NCBI GenBank assembly: GCA_019638455.1
Contig: JAHBTU010000003.1
Location: 434,001 to 498,000, forward strand
Reading direction: 5' to 3'
From: Saprospiraceae bacterium
GTDB lineage: Bacteria; Bacteroidota; Bacteroidia; Chitinophagales; Saprospiraceae
Length of the DNA stretch: 64,000 nucleotides
Shown here piece by piece: positions 9,755 through 18,078 of this stretch (positions are counted from its first letter, which is position 1; every line of letters starts with the position of its first letter). The notes under the pieces were generated by a model. It was given only the letters and a program-made list of their open reading frames with translations, was not told the origin of the DNA and made no database searches. The position numbers and the translations under genes were made by a program.

Positions 9755-12700
9755 ATGCATACCATTCAATCTATCCTAACGCTGGCGTTCACCATGCTGC
9801 TCGCACAAAACATTGCCGCCCAATTCACGCCTGAATGGGCAACTCAGGGACTGGGCAGCACCCGCACCGACGAAGGCAAGGCCATCGCCCGCGATGCCTC
9901 CAACAACCTTTATGTGACGGGCTATTTCCGCGAAATCGTCGTCATCGGCAACGACACACTGCGCTCGGTCGGCAACAACCGCCGCGACATTTTTGTGGCA
10001 AAATACAACGCCAACGGCGAGCCTGTCTGGGCAAAAGCCTTTCCCGGCGTCCCGGCTCAAGACGACCGCGGGCGCGGCATCGCCGTAGATACCGACGGCA
10101 ACATCTACTTCACGGGCGAAATCCGAGGCGACGTGAACTTCGGCAGCATCCTCATGGACCACGCCGACGGCACCAACCGCAACGGATTTCTGGTGAAACT
10201 CGACAACGACGGCAACGTGCTGTGGGCCAACCAAATCGAGAGCATCGGCGGCGACGACCGCTCCTATGGCGTGCAAGTAGGCCCGGACGGGAACATTTAC
10301 GTTGCCGGTCAATGCGGCAACAACACCGTGTTCGCAGCAGGGGCGCCGCCCGTTCCCACGGCCGGCGGCGTGGATGCCTTTGTGGCACAGTATGCCCCCG
10401 ACGGCACGTTCAACTGGGCGGCCACAGGCGGCGGCAGCGGCAGCGACCGTTTCTTCGACGTGTTGTTCGATGCCGACGGCAACATCTGGACGACTGGCTA
10501 TGCCAACGCATCCACCGCGTTCACCTACGGCACGGCGACGCTCACGCCCGTCGGCGATGCCGACATGATACTGGCGAAGCTCAAGCCCGACGGTACGTTT
10601 TTGTTTGCCACCAATTTTGGCGGCACTGGCCTCGACGAGGCAGGCGCGCTGACGTTTGGCCCCAACGGGCTGTTGTATGTGGGTGGTTTTTACACCAACG
10701 CGGCCACCTTCGGCAGCAAGTCGTTCGTGTCGGTGGGCGGGCGCGACGCGGTCGTCGTGGCGTTCGATGCCGACGGCAACATCGTGGATGCCGCCTCGTT
10801 TGGTGGCCCGGGCGACGAAAACGTGTATGCCGTGCGCGGCACGGATGCCGATTTGTTCGTTGGCGGGTTCTATGGGCTTAATGCGACTGGCGCACCGGGG
10901 CAAGGCATTACTCTGCTCGGCGTGGACTACCCAGCCAGCACAGGCGGCGACGGAGGAGCATTCCTGACACAGCACGATGGCACGTTAGCTATGAAGGCTG
11001 CATGGGCGGCAAACAACAACGGCGGTGTGCCCGCAGACAGCGACACGGAAGATGTGCAAAGCATCGTCGTGGATGCCAGCAAAGGGCAAGTGTTTTTCAC
11101 GGGTCAATTTTTTGGCACTATCCCTTTCGGGTCCGACACATTAAGTACCGGAGCCTCTTCCAACAGCGATTTGTACGTAGCGGCGTTCAACTATAAAAAA
11201 ACACTTTTGCCCGTCACCCAACTGACCGTCGAGTGGGCCGTCAAAGGCGAAGGCAGCACCCGCACCGACGAAGGCAAGGCCATCGCCCGCGATGCCTCCA
11301 ACAACCTTTACGTGACGGGCTATTTCCGCGAAATCGTCGTCATCGGCAACGACACACTGCGCTCGGTCGGCAACAACCGCCGCGACATTTTTGTGGCAAA
11401 ATACAACGCCAACGGCGAGCCTGTCTGGGCAAAAGCCTTTCCCGGCGTCCCGGCTCAAGACGACCGCGGGCGCGGCATCGCCGTAGATACCGACGGCAAC
11501 ATCTACTTCACGGGCGAAATCCGAGGCGACGTGAACTTCGGCAGCATCCTCATGGACCACGCCGACGGCACCAACCGCAACGGATTTCTGGTGAAACTCG
11601 ACAACGACGGCAACGTGCTGTGGGCCAACCAAATCGAGAGCATCGGCGGCGACGACCGCTCCTATGGCGTGCAAGTAGGCCCGGACGGGAACATTTACGT
11701 TGCCGGTCAATGCGGCAACAACACCGTGTTCGCAGCAGGGGCGCCGCCCGTTCCCACGGCCGGCGGCGCGGATGCCTTTGTGGCACAGTATGCCCCCGAC
11801 GGCACGTTCAACTGGGCAGCCACAGGCGGCGGCAGCGGCAGCGACCGTTTCTTCGACGTGTTGTTCGATGCCGACGGCAACATCTGGACGACTGGCTATG
11901 CCAACGCATCCACCGCGTTCACCTACGGCACGGCGACGCTCACGCCCGTCGGCGATGCCGACATGATACTGGCGAAGCTCAAGCCCGACGGTACGTTTTT
12001 GTTTGCCACCAATTTTGGCGGCACTGGCCTCGACGAGGCAGGCGCACTGACGTTTGGCCCCAACGGGCTGTTGTATGTGGGTGGTTTTTACACCAACGCG
12101 GCCACCTTCGGCAGCAAGTCGCTCGTGTCGGTGGGCGGGCGCGACGCGGTCGTCGTGGCGTTCGATGCCGACGGCAACATCGTGGATGCCGCCTCGTTTG
12201 GCAGCGCGGGCGACGAAAACGTGTATGCCGTGCGCGGCACCGCCACCGACCTATTCGTATCAGGCTTTTACGGGCTGACCACTGCCGCGCCGGGAGCGCC
12301 CATCACATTGGGCAGCATGACGTATCCCGGCAGCATCGGTGGCGATGGCGGCGCGTTTTTAACGCAGCATGATGCCAATTTCAATATCGTTTCCTCGGTG
12401 GGCTTTCAGGGCGAGGGCGGTGTACTGGCCGACGGAGACTCGGACGATATGCAGTCGTTCGTAGTGGATGCCGATGCCAACTGGATTTACAGCACGGGGC
12501 AGTTTTTTGGCACAGTCACCATCGGCGACAAGACATTGTCAGTGCCGGCAGGTTCTTCGAACAGCGATTTTTATGTTGCGGGTTTGCGTTACGCGCCTTC
12601 GGGCGACAACACAGCGTTCGTGCAAGTGGTGCACAACGCTCCTGACCCCGCCGCTGCTGTGGTAGATATTTATGTGAATGGCCAGCGTGTGCTCGACGAC

Positions 12701-14965
12701 TTTGCCTTCCGAACAGCCACTCCCTTTGTGGGCGTGGATGCGTTCGCACCAGTTACGATAGCCGTGGCACCTGCCAACAGCCAAAGCGTGGCAGACGCAA
12801 TTGCTACTTTCCCCAACATTCAGCTCATGAGAGGCGAGCGTTATGTGGTAGTTGCTAACGGAGTTTTGAATCCCAACGACTATCAAGGCATCAATCCCGG
12901 AGGCGCATTCAATTTGCATATCATCACCCCTGCCTTCACCTCTACGCAGGGCGCGGCAGGGACGTTCAGCGTGACGGTGATGCACGGCTCGCCCGATGCG
13001 CCCCCCGTAGATGTGTTCGTCAATGAAACCACTCCGGCTGTCATCAACGACTTGGCCTATCCCGGTGTCACTCCGTATCTGACCCTTCCGGCAGGCGAGT
13101 ACTTGTTGGATGTAGCTGCCAGTGCTGACAGCATGAACATCCTGAAGACCTATCTCGCGCCACTAAATCTCCTGAACAGTATTGGGGTCAACGCGGGCGT
13201 GTTGTTGGCATCTGGATTTCTCAACCCCGCCAACGCTGACGGCAACAACGACTTTGGTCTTTGGGTGGCCTTGCCCTCGGGCGGCCCGTTGGTACAGTTG
13301 GCCGAAATACGCTCGGCATTTGTTCAAATCGTCCATAATTCGCCAGACACCACGCTGCGCCAAGTGGATGTCTTCGTCAACGGCGAGCTGGCCTTGGACA
13401 ACTTTGCGTTCCGTACAGCCACGCCGTTTTTGGAATTGCGCGGCAACATCCCATACACAGTTGGCATTAAACCCGCCAACACCAACGACGCGCCGCAAGA
13501 GTTCGTGGCCGTGTTTGAAAACGACAAGACTTATGTGGTGACGGCCAGCGGGCTGTGGAACCCATTTGCTTACACGGGTGTGGGCTTTGGCGATTTCCTC
13601 AGCCTGCGCGTGATAGAGCCTGCCTACCAGATATCATCTCTCGGCACTGTGGCCTTGGCCATCCAGCACGGCGCACCCGATGCGCCGACGGTGGATGTGC
13701 TGGTCGGCATCCCTGCAGCGGTGGGCATTGACAATTTGGCCTACGGCGAATCCACCGATTATCTCAACTTTCCCAGCGACCGTTATTTGCTTGGCATCAC
13801 TCCTGCCAACGACAACAGCACACTTGTGGCAGAGTATTACGCCAACCTTATCCCGCTCGACGGTAGTGCGGGTGTGGTATATGCCTCCGGGTTTTTAAGC
13901 CCCAGCAACGCTTTTGCTAACGCGGATTTTGGGCTTTGGGTGGCATTGCCCACAGGTGGGCCATTGGTGCCGTTGCCAGTCGTCGGTCGGGCTAACGTGC
14001 AATATGTGCACAACTCGCCTGACCCGCTCGCAGCAGTAGTGGATGTCTATATCAATGGTCAGCTAGCGGCCGACAACTTCGGCTTCCGCACCGCGACCCC
14101 GTTTGTGGAGCAATTGACCAACTATCCCAATCGCATATCCATTGCTCCACCCAACAGCACTTCGGTGGACGATGCCATCTTGAACTACGACAACATCTTT
14201 TACGAAACGAGCAAGACTTACGCCGTCAGCGTGAACGGGGTAGTGAATCCGGGCGCTTTCACGGATGTTCCACCGACAGCCACCATCCAATTCGTGGAAA
14301 TCGAACCAGCGTTGACCTCTGCACCAGCGGGCAGCTTTGCGGTGGCAGTGGTGCATGGCTCGCCCGACGCGCCCGACGTGGATGTGATGGTGAACGGCAC
14401 TTCCACGCCACTCATTGACAATCTTCCCTTTGGCCAGGCAACGTCCTACCTGACAATACCTGCCCAAGAATACATCCTTAATATCACGCCAGCCAACGAC
14501 AACTCAACCATCGTGAAAAGCTATCGCGCCCCACTCGGCACGCTACCAGTGAGCGCGGCCACTGTATTTGCCTCGGGCTTCTTGAACTCGGCTAACCAGA
14601 CGGGCACAACCAATGCTTTTGGCCTCTGGGCGGCGATTCCCGCTGGGGGCGCGTTGATTCCGCTGCAAGAGGTGGACGTTTCCACCCATGACTTGCTCTC
14701 AATGGCCAAAGTGAAAATATGGCCCAACCCAGCGCGGGATTGGCTCAATGTGCAGTACGAGCTCACCGAACCAGACGCGCTGCTTTTTAGCCTTGCGGAC
14801 GTTCGGGGAGCGGAGATTAGGCGGTTTGAGCGCAGTTTTCTAGGCTCAGGCGAACAGATAGAGCGGCTCGACCTGAGCCAGCTTCCCGAAGGCGTGTACC
14901 TGCTTCGTATGCAGACCTCCGGCTCGCAAGGCTCCGTTAGGATAGTAGTCGGAAAAGAAAGATAG
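9755..14965 (+). CDS. Giant secreted beta-propeller-repeat/DUF4397 protein with T9SS domain
   Basis: 1736 residues from the ATG at 9755, chosen because it begins a clean signal peptide (MHTIQSILTLAFTMLLAQ); the frame is open further upstream to 9617. Residues about 25-935 are two long blocks of propeller-type repeats (NLYVTGYFRE, GNIYFTGEIRG, GNIYVAGQCG, GLLYVGGFYT). Residues about 950-1640 hold six DUF4397-like units, alternating a VQVVHNAPDP-type and a VMHGSPDAPPVDV-type start. A T9SS type A sorting domain (WPNPARDWLNVQY) ends the protein at about 1653-1736. The two propeller blocks are nearly identical in DNA (see the repeat entries). The function is unknown; surface adhesion or carbohydrate contact is plausible because the gene sits inside the uronate locus. 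Confidence 0.85.
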   Translation: MHTIQSILTLAFTMLLAQNIAAQFTPEWATQGLGSTRTDEGKAIARDASNNLYVTGYFREIVVIGNDTLRSVGNNRRDIFVAKYNANGEPVWAKAFPGVPAQDDRGRGIAVDTDGNIYFTGEIRGDVNFGSILMDHADGTNRNGFLVKLDNDGNVLWANQIESIGGDDRSYGVQVGPDGNIYVAGQCGNNTVFAAGAPPVPTAGGVDAFVAQYAPDGTFNWAATGGGSGSDRFFDVLFDADGNIWTTGYANASTAFTYGTATLTPVGDADMILAKLKPDGTFLFATNFGGTGLDEAGALTFGPNGLLYVGGFYTNAATFGSKSFVSVGGRDAVVVAFDADGNIVDAASFGGPGDENVYAVRGTDADLFVGGFYGLNATGAPGQGITLLGVDYPASTGGDGGAFLTQHDGTLAMKAAWAANNNGGVPADSDTEDVQSIVVDASKGQVFFTGQFFGTIPFGSDTLSTGASSNSDLYVAAFNYKKTLLPVTQLTVEWAVKGEGSTRTDEGKAIARDASNNLYVTGYFREIVVIGNDTLRSVGNNRRDIFVAKYNANGEPVWAKAFPGVPAQDDRGRGIAVDTDGNIYFTGEIRGDVNFGSILMDHADGTNRNGFLVKLDNDGNVLWANQIESIGGDDRSYGVQVGPDGNIYVAGQCGNNTVFAAGAPPVPTAGGADAFVAQYAPDGTFNWAATGGGSGSDRFFDVLFDADGNIWTTGYANASTAFTYGTATLTPVGDADMILAKLKPDGTFLFATNFGGTGLDEAGALTFGPNGLLYVGGFYTNAATFGSKSLVSVGGRDAVVVAFDADGNIVDAASFGSAGDENVYAVRGTATDLFVSGFYGLTTAAPGAPITLGSMTYPGSIGGDGGAFLTQHDANFNIVSSVGFQGEGGVLADGDSDDMQSFVVDADANWIYSTGQFFGTVTIGDKTLSVPAGSSNSDFYVAGLRYAPSGDNTAFVQVVHNAPDPAAAVVDIYVNGQRVLDDFAFRTATPFVGVDAFAPVTIAVAPANSQSVADAIATFPNIQLMRGERYVVVANGVLNPNDYQGINPGGAFNLHIITPAFTSTQGAAGTFSVTVMHGSPDAPPVDVFVNETTPAVINDLAYPGVTPYLTLPAGEYLLDVAASADSMNILKTYLAPLNLLNSIGVNAGVLLASGFLNPANADGNNDFGLWVALPSGGPLVQLAEIRSAFVQIVHNSPDTTLRQVDVFVNGELALDNFAFRTATPFLELRGNIPYTVGIKPANTNDAPQEFVAVFENDKTYVVTASGLWNPFAYTGVGFGDFLSLRVIEPAYQISSLGTVALAIQHGAPDAPTVDVLVGIPAAVGIDNLAYGESTDYLNFPSDRYLLGITPANDNSTLVAEYYANLIPLDGSAGVVYASGFLSPSNAFANADFGLWVALPTGGPLVPLPVVGRANVQYVHNSPDPLAAVVDVYINGQLAADNFGFRTATPFVEQLTNYPNRISIAPPNSTSVDDAILNYDNIFYETSKTYAVSVNGVVNPGAFTDVPPTATIQFVEIEPALTSAPAGSFAVAVVHGSPDAPDVDVMVNGTSTPLIDNLPFGQATSYLTIPAQEYILNITPANDNSTIVKSYRAPLGTLPVSAATVFASGFLNSANQTGTTNAFGLWAAIPAGGALIPLQEVDVSTHDLLSMAKVKIWPNPARDWLNVQYELTEPDALLFSLADVRGAEIRRFERSFLGSGEQIERLDLSQLPEGVYLLRMQTSGSQGSVRIVVGKER
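9854..10842 (+). repeat. Tandem intragenic duplication, copy 1
   Basis: 989 bp that recur 1398 bp downstream (11252-12240) with only about eight base differences, including GTG/GCG in the GGVDAF/GGADAF codon and TTC/CTC in the SFVSVGG/SLVSVGG codon. The offset is 466 codons, so the frame is kept. Sequence outside the shared block (for example 10843-11251 against 12241-12650) has diverged strongly. That argues for recent gene conversion or a partial re-duplication rather than one simple event. Confidence 0.95.
11252..12240 (+). repeat. Tandem intragenic duplication, copy 2
   Basis: Second copy of the 989-bp block at 9854-10842. It begins at the codons for GSTRTDEGKAIARDASN and ends at YAVRGT. 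After this the two propeller blocks differ (DADLFVGGFYG against ATDLFVSGFYG). Confidence 0.95.
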
Positions 14966-14993
14966 TAGAGAGTAGTTTTTGGTTAAGGTTTTG

Positions 14994-15033
14994 AAAGCCA
15001 TTTGCCCCGTGCCCGGGTGCAAGTGGCTTTTTT
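14994..15033 (+). terminator. Rho-independent terminator
   Basis: AAAGCCATTTGC (14994-15005) pairs with GCAAGTGGCTTT (15019-15030) to give a 12-bp stem, followed by a run of T. It lies 29 bp after the stop of the giant secreted protein and separates it from lacI. Confidence 0.8.
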
Positions 15034-15153
15034 AGTGCCAAATTTTTATCTTGAAATCCTGACTGCTACCAGCCACACGCCAAACGATATTTTGATTCAT
15101 CTTTTTTCAGAAAAAAGAATCAACTTTTTTGTGAAAAGGCGGTTTAGCCGTTT

Positions 15154-15174
15154 TATGTTTGCGCAACCGATTGC
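15154..15174 (+). promoter_or_regulatory. lacI promoter -7 element with overlapping operator
   Basis: TATGTTTG (15154-15161) is an exact match to the Bacteroidota -7 consensus TAnnTTTG, with TTTG about 22 bases upstream as a possible -33 element. It is followed at once by the palindrome GCAACCGATTGC (15163-15174), one base different from the copies at 5039 and 16233. The operator would cover the transcription start, so lacI is probably self-repressed. The lacI ATG is 14 bp further on. Confidence 0.7.
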
Positions 15175-15188
15175 ACAAAAAATTGTAC

Positions 15189-16211
15189 ATGGCTGACAAA
15201 AAAAGCACCATTCACGATATCGCACGCGAGCTTAGCGTGACAGCGAGCACCGTGTCGCGTGCGCTAAATGACAACCCGCGCATCAGCGAAGATATGCGCC
15301 GGACGGTGAAAGAAACCGCGCAGCGCCTTGGCTACGAACCCAATCACATCGCCTCGGCTTTGCGAAGTGGTCGAACACGCATCATCGGAATAATAGTGCC
15401 AACAGCCAACAGGAGTTTTTTTTCCAATGTCGTGCGCGGCGTGGAAGCAGTCGCTCAATTGGCCGACTACAACGCCATCATTTGCCAGAGCAATGACGAC
15501 CCAGCCGAGGAGGCTGACATAGTGGACACCTTGTTGCGCCTGCGAGTGGACGGAATCATCGCCTCTATCGCCCGCGAGACGCGCCATTTCGACCACTTCC
15601 GAAAAGTGCGGGACAAAGGAGTGCCTCTTGTTCTCTTCGACAGGGTCAATGAGGCGCTGGGGGCCAGTACCGTCGTGCTCGACGACCAATTAGGCGCATA
15701 TCAGGCCACTGAACATCTTGTAAAACAAGGATTTAAGCGCATTGCCCATTTTGCAGGGCCACAGCATCTGAACATCTATAAGTATCGGCTGCGCGGCTAC
15801 GCCGACGCGTTGGATGCCGCCGGAATCCCGTTTGACGAATCGCTCGTCACGATGGGCAACCTTGGCGTGGAAGATGGTCGTGAATACATGAACAGGTTAT
15901 TGGCGCTGCCCTACCCGCCTGATGCGGTTTTTTCCGCCAGCGACTATTCTGCGGTCGGGGCGATGCAAGTGCTCAAAGAGCGAGGTGTTCACATCCCTCA
16001 GCAAATCGGCTTGGTCGGTTTTGCCAACGAGATGTTCACCTCTTTGGTAGAGCCCGGCCTCACGACTGTAGACCAACACAGCGAAAGCATGGGCGAGTTT
16101 GCCGCAAAGATATTTTTTGAGGAAATTGAGTCCGAAGGCAAAAGTTTCATTCCCCGAAAGACCGTACTAACGCCCACCCTTGTGGTGAGAGGCTCCTCTA
16201 AACGCAATTGA
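15189..16211 (+). CDS. LacI-family transcriptional regulator of the uronate locus
   Basis: 340 residues starting MADKKSTIHDIAREL; the ATG at 15189 is chosen because it opens directly into the helix-turn-helix (STIHDIARELSVTASTVSRA) that defines the family. The frame is open 30 bases earlier, but that stretch contains the operator. The hinge follows (EPNHIASALRSGRTRIIGI), then a periplasmic-binding-protein-like effector domain (about 60-330) ending in PTLVVRGSS. The effector is expected to be a sugar acid or uronate intermediate (inference from neighbours). Matching 12-bp palindromes occur at its own promoter, at the TonB receptor gene and before the next gene. Confidence 0.92.
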   Translation: MADKKSTIHDIARELSVTASTVSRALNDNPRISEDMRRTVKETAQRLGYEPNHIASALRSGRTRIIGIIVPTANRSFFSNVVRGVEAVAQLADYNAIICQSNDDPAEEADIVDTLLRLRVDGIIASIARETRHFDHFRKVRDKGVPLVLFDRVNEALGASTVVLDDQLGAYQATEHLVKQGFKRIAHFAGPQHLNIYKYRLRGYADALDAAGIPFDESLVTMGNLGVEDGREYMNRLLALPYPPDAVFSASDYSAVGAMQVLKERGVHIPQQIGLVGFANEMFTSLVEPGLTTVDQHSESMGEFAAKIFFEEIESEGKSFIPRKTVLTPTLVVRGSSKRN

Positions 16212-16232
16212 AAAATTTTTTTCAAAACAAGC

Positions 16233-16244
16233 GCAAACGATTGC
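16233..16244. promoter_or_regulatory. LacI-type operator
   Basis: GCAAACGATTGC, identical to the site at 5039-5050. It lies 21 bp after the lacI stop and 27 bp before the sigma factor ATG. No good -7 element directly precedes it, unlike the other two sites, so its effect may be on readthrough from lacI or on a promoter not recognised here. Confidence 0.6.
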
Positions 16245-16271
16245 ACACGATTTTAAAAGGATACTTTGACC

Positions 16272-16895
16272 ATGCGAACTGCCACCTCTACCATTGCTCC
16301 GCTCAAAAAATCAACACCCCATTTTGCCCCCTGCGCGTCTGACGAGACACTCCTACAGTCAATCGCTACTCACGATGATGCCCAATCATTGGAGGCGCTT
16401 TTCCGCCGATACCACGACGACCTCTGTCGCTATGTCTATGCCATTTTGCAATGCAGGCATACTACCGAGGAAATTGTCTCGGATGTGTTTTTGAAAATCT
16501 GGAATCAACGCCACACCTTGCAGGTGCAAACAAGCCTGAAAGCCTATTTGCTTATATCCGTGCGCAATACTGCGATTGACTACCTGCGCCGCCAGTCGCG
16601 TCACCGTACTGTCGGTTCCGATGCCATTCATCCAGATTTGCCTTGCGACTACACCTCCGCCCATGACCGACTGATTGGGGAAGAGACCACCAACCTTGTG
16701 GAAGCGGCGATAGAACGGTTGCCTCGGCAAGGACGCACTATTTTTAGGCTGAGCCGCGATGGAGGCATGAAGTACCGTGAAATAGCCGACCACTTGGGGC
16801 TGAGCATCAAGACGGTAGAGACGCACATGACGCGTTCGTTGGTGTATTTGAGGGGCGAGCTTGCGGCGCATATAGGGCCGGGCCTAGCAATGTGA
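16272..16895 (+). CDS. ECF sigma-70 family RNA polymerase sigma factor
   Basis: 207 residues. The ATG at 16272 is preferred over a TTG two codons earlier. Region 2 is seen at LFRRYHDDLCRYVY and VSDVFLKIWNQR, and region 4 at LPRQGRTIFRLSRDG and YREIADHLGLSIKTVETHM, the helix-turn-helix that reads the -35. It resembles the Bacteroides ECF group that normally works with a FecR-type anti-sigma factor, but no such gene follows. The next frame is an oxidoreductase 179 bp downstream. It lies just behind lacI and an operator, so it may be induced by the same signal (inference). Confidence 0.85.
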   Translation: MRTATSTIAPLKKSTPHFAPCASDETLLQSIATHDDAQSLEALFRRYHDDLCRYVYAILQCRHTTEEIVSDVFLKIWNQRHTLQVQTSLKAYLLISVRNTAIDYLRRQSRHRTVGSDAIHPDLPCDYTSAHDRLIGEETTNLVEAAIERLPRQGRTIFRLSRDGGMKYREIADHLGLSIKTVETHMTRSLVYLRGELAAHIGPGLAM

Positions 16896-17074
16896 TGGGC
16901 CGGAAGGAGTGTTGTTGTCTTGAATAGAGTCGGTCACTATTCTCGGCAAAACATTCGGTCCATCGCCAGTGCGACTCGGGCAAAGGCGCCGCAAACCAGA
17001 AATATCCGTTCGGCCAGTAAGGGTATCGCAAGCAGCGGTCAGTCTTTTGGGCGAATCTTGCAAACCGAAATTCT

Positions 17075-17893
17075 ATGGACAAATTATTCGACGTTTCGGG
17101 CAAAGTTGCGGTCGTCACAGGTGGCTCTGGTATCCTCTGTGGCGCTATGGCCAAAGCCCTCGCAGCACGCGGTGCCAAGGTGGGTATATTGGGACGCACC
17201 CCTGAAAAAAACGAAAAAACGGTGGCTGCCATCCGCGCTGCGGGAGGCGAGGCCATCGGCCTCGTCGCCGATGTGCTGGACGAGAACGCGCTCGAAACTG
17301 TGGCCCAGAAAGTGGGGGATACTTGGGGCCGATTGGACATTCTCATCAACGGCGCGGGCGGCAACATACCCGGAGCGGCCATCCCGCCCACCGAAAACTT
17401 CTTCGACAATCACCCATTTGCCAACTATAAGAGGGTTTTTGAACTCAACCTTGACGGCACGGTGCTTCCAACAATGGTGTTCGGGCGTCTCATGGCCCGC
17501 CAAAAGTCGGGCAGCATCATCAACATTTCGTCCATGACGGCTATGCAGGCCGTCACCAGAGTGCCGGGATACTCAACGGCGAAAGCAGCAGTGGACTTGT
17601 TCACGAAATGGCTGGCGGTGGAGGCAGCCCTCAAATTCGGTGAGGGCATTCGCGTCAACGCTATTGCACCGGGCTTTTTCGTGACCGACCAAAATCGCGC
17701 CTTACTCACCACGCCCGACGGTGGCTTCACGGAGCGTGGAGCAAGCGTCATCCGAAAGTCGCCCGGAGGACGCTTCGGCGAAGCCGACGAGCTCGTAGGC
17801 ACTTGCATCTGGCTTTGTTCTGATGCTTCCAAATTTGTGACAGGCATTATCGTACCAGTGGATGGGGGCTTTTCGGCATGGAGCGGGGTGTGA
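17075..17893 (+). CDS. uxuB: D-mannonate oxidoreductase (fructuronate reductase), SDR type
   Basis: Cytoplasmic short-chain dehydrogenase of 272 residues. The nucleotide-binding glycine motif is TGGSGILCG (about 15-23), the NAG-type motif is INGAGG, and the catalytic YxxxK is YSTAK (about 166), with a Ser pair in INISSMT before it. The start MDKLFDVSGKVAVVTGG is close to the SDR-type UxuB of Bacillus. With mannonate dehydratase and glucuronate isomerase in the same locus, reduction of fructuronate to mannonate is the best assignment. Gluconate 5-dehydrogenase-like activity is the main alternative. Confidence 0.8.
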   Translation: MDKLFDVSGKVAVVTGGSGILCGAMAKALAARGAKVGILGRTPEKNEKTVAAIRAAGGEAIGLVADVLDENALETVAQKVGDTWGRLDILINGAGGNIPGAAIPPTENFFDNHPFANYKRVFELNLDGTVLPTMVFGRLMARQKSGSIINISSMTAMQAVTRVPGYSTAKAAVDLFTKWLAVEAALKFGEGIRVNAIAPGFFVTDQNRALLTTPDGGFTERGASVIRKSPGGRFGEADELVGTCIWLCSDASKFVTGIIVPVDGGFSAWSGV

Positions 17894-17925
17894 GCGCCCA
17901 GATTTTTTGTCAGGTAAGTCTCTCC

Positions 17926-18050
17926 CCTCACTACCGGACGTTTTCAAATTTGCCACGAAGTCACAAAGACGCAAAGCAAAATACTCATTGATTTGCCGCA
18001 TTTTGTGACTTTGTGTCTTTGCAACATTAAAACAATGTCCGGTAGTGTGG
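17926..18050 (+). repeat. Small inverted-repeat element, family B, copy 1
   Basis: 125 bp with terminal inverted repeats: CCTCACTACCGGACGTT at the left and the complement of CCACACTACCGGACATT at the right. It is flanked by a 7-bp direct repeat TCTCTCC (17919-17925 and 18051-18057), which looks like a target duplication. The interior also folds (GCAAAG/CTTTGC arms). A second copy of the same length and orientation is at 58968-59092. It has no coding capacity and fills the uxuB to 18079 gap. Confidence 0.8.
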
Positions 18051-18078
18051 TCTCTCCCTTGCCTTTTGTTTGTTAAGC

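Noticed and set aside
9776..12372. Long opposite-strand and shifted frames in the giant protein gene.
   Set aside because: They follow from the high GC content and repeats of the real frame, with Arg/His/Gly-rich or Val/Ala/Gly-rich composition and no motifs.
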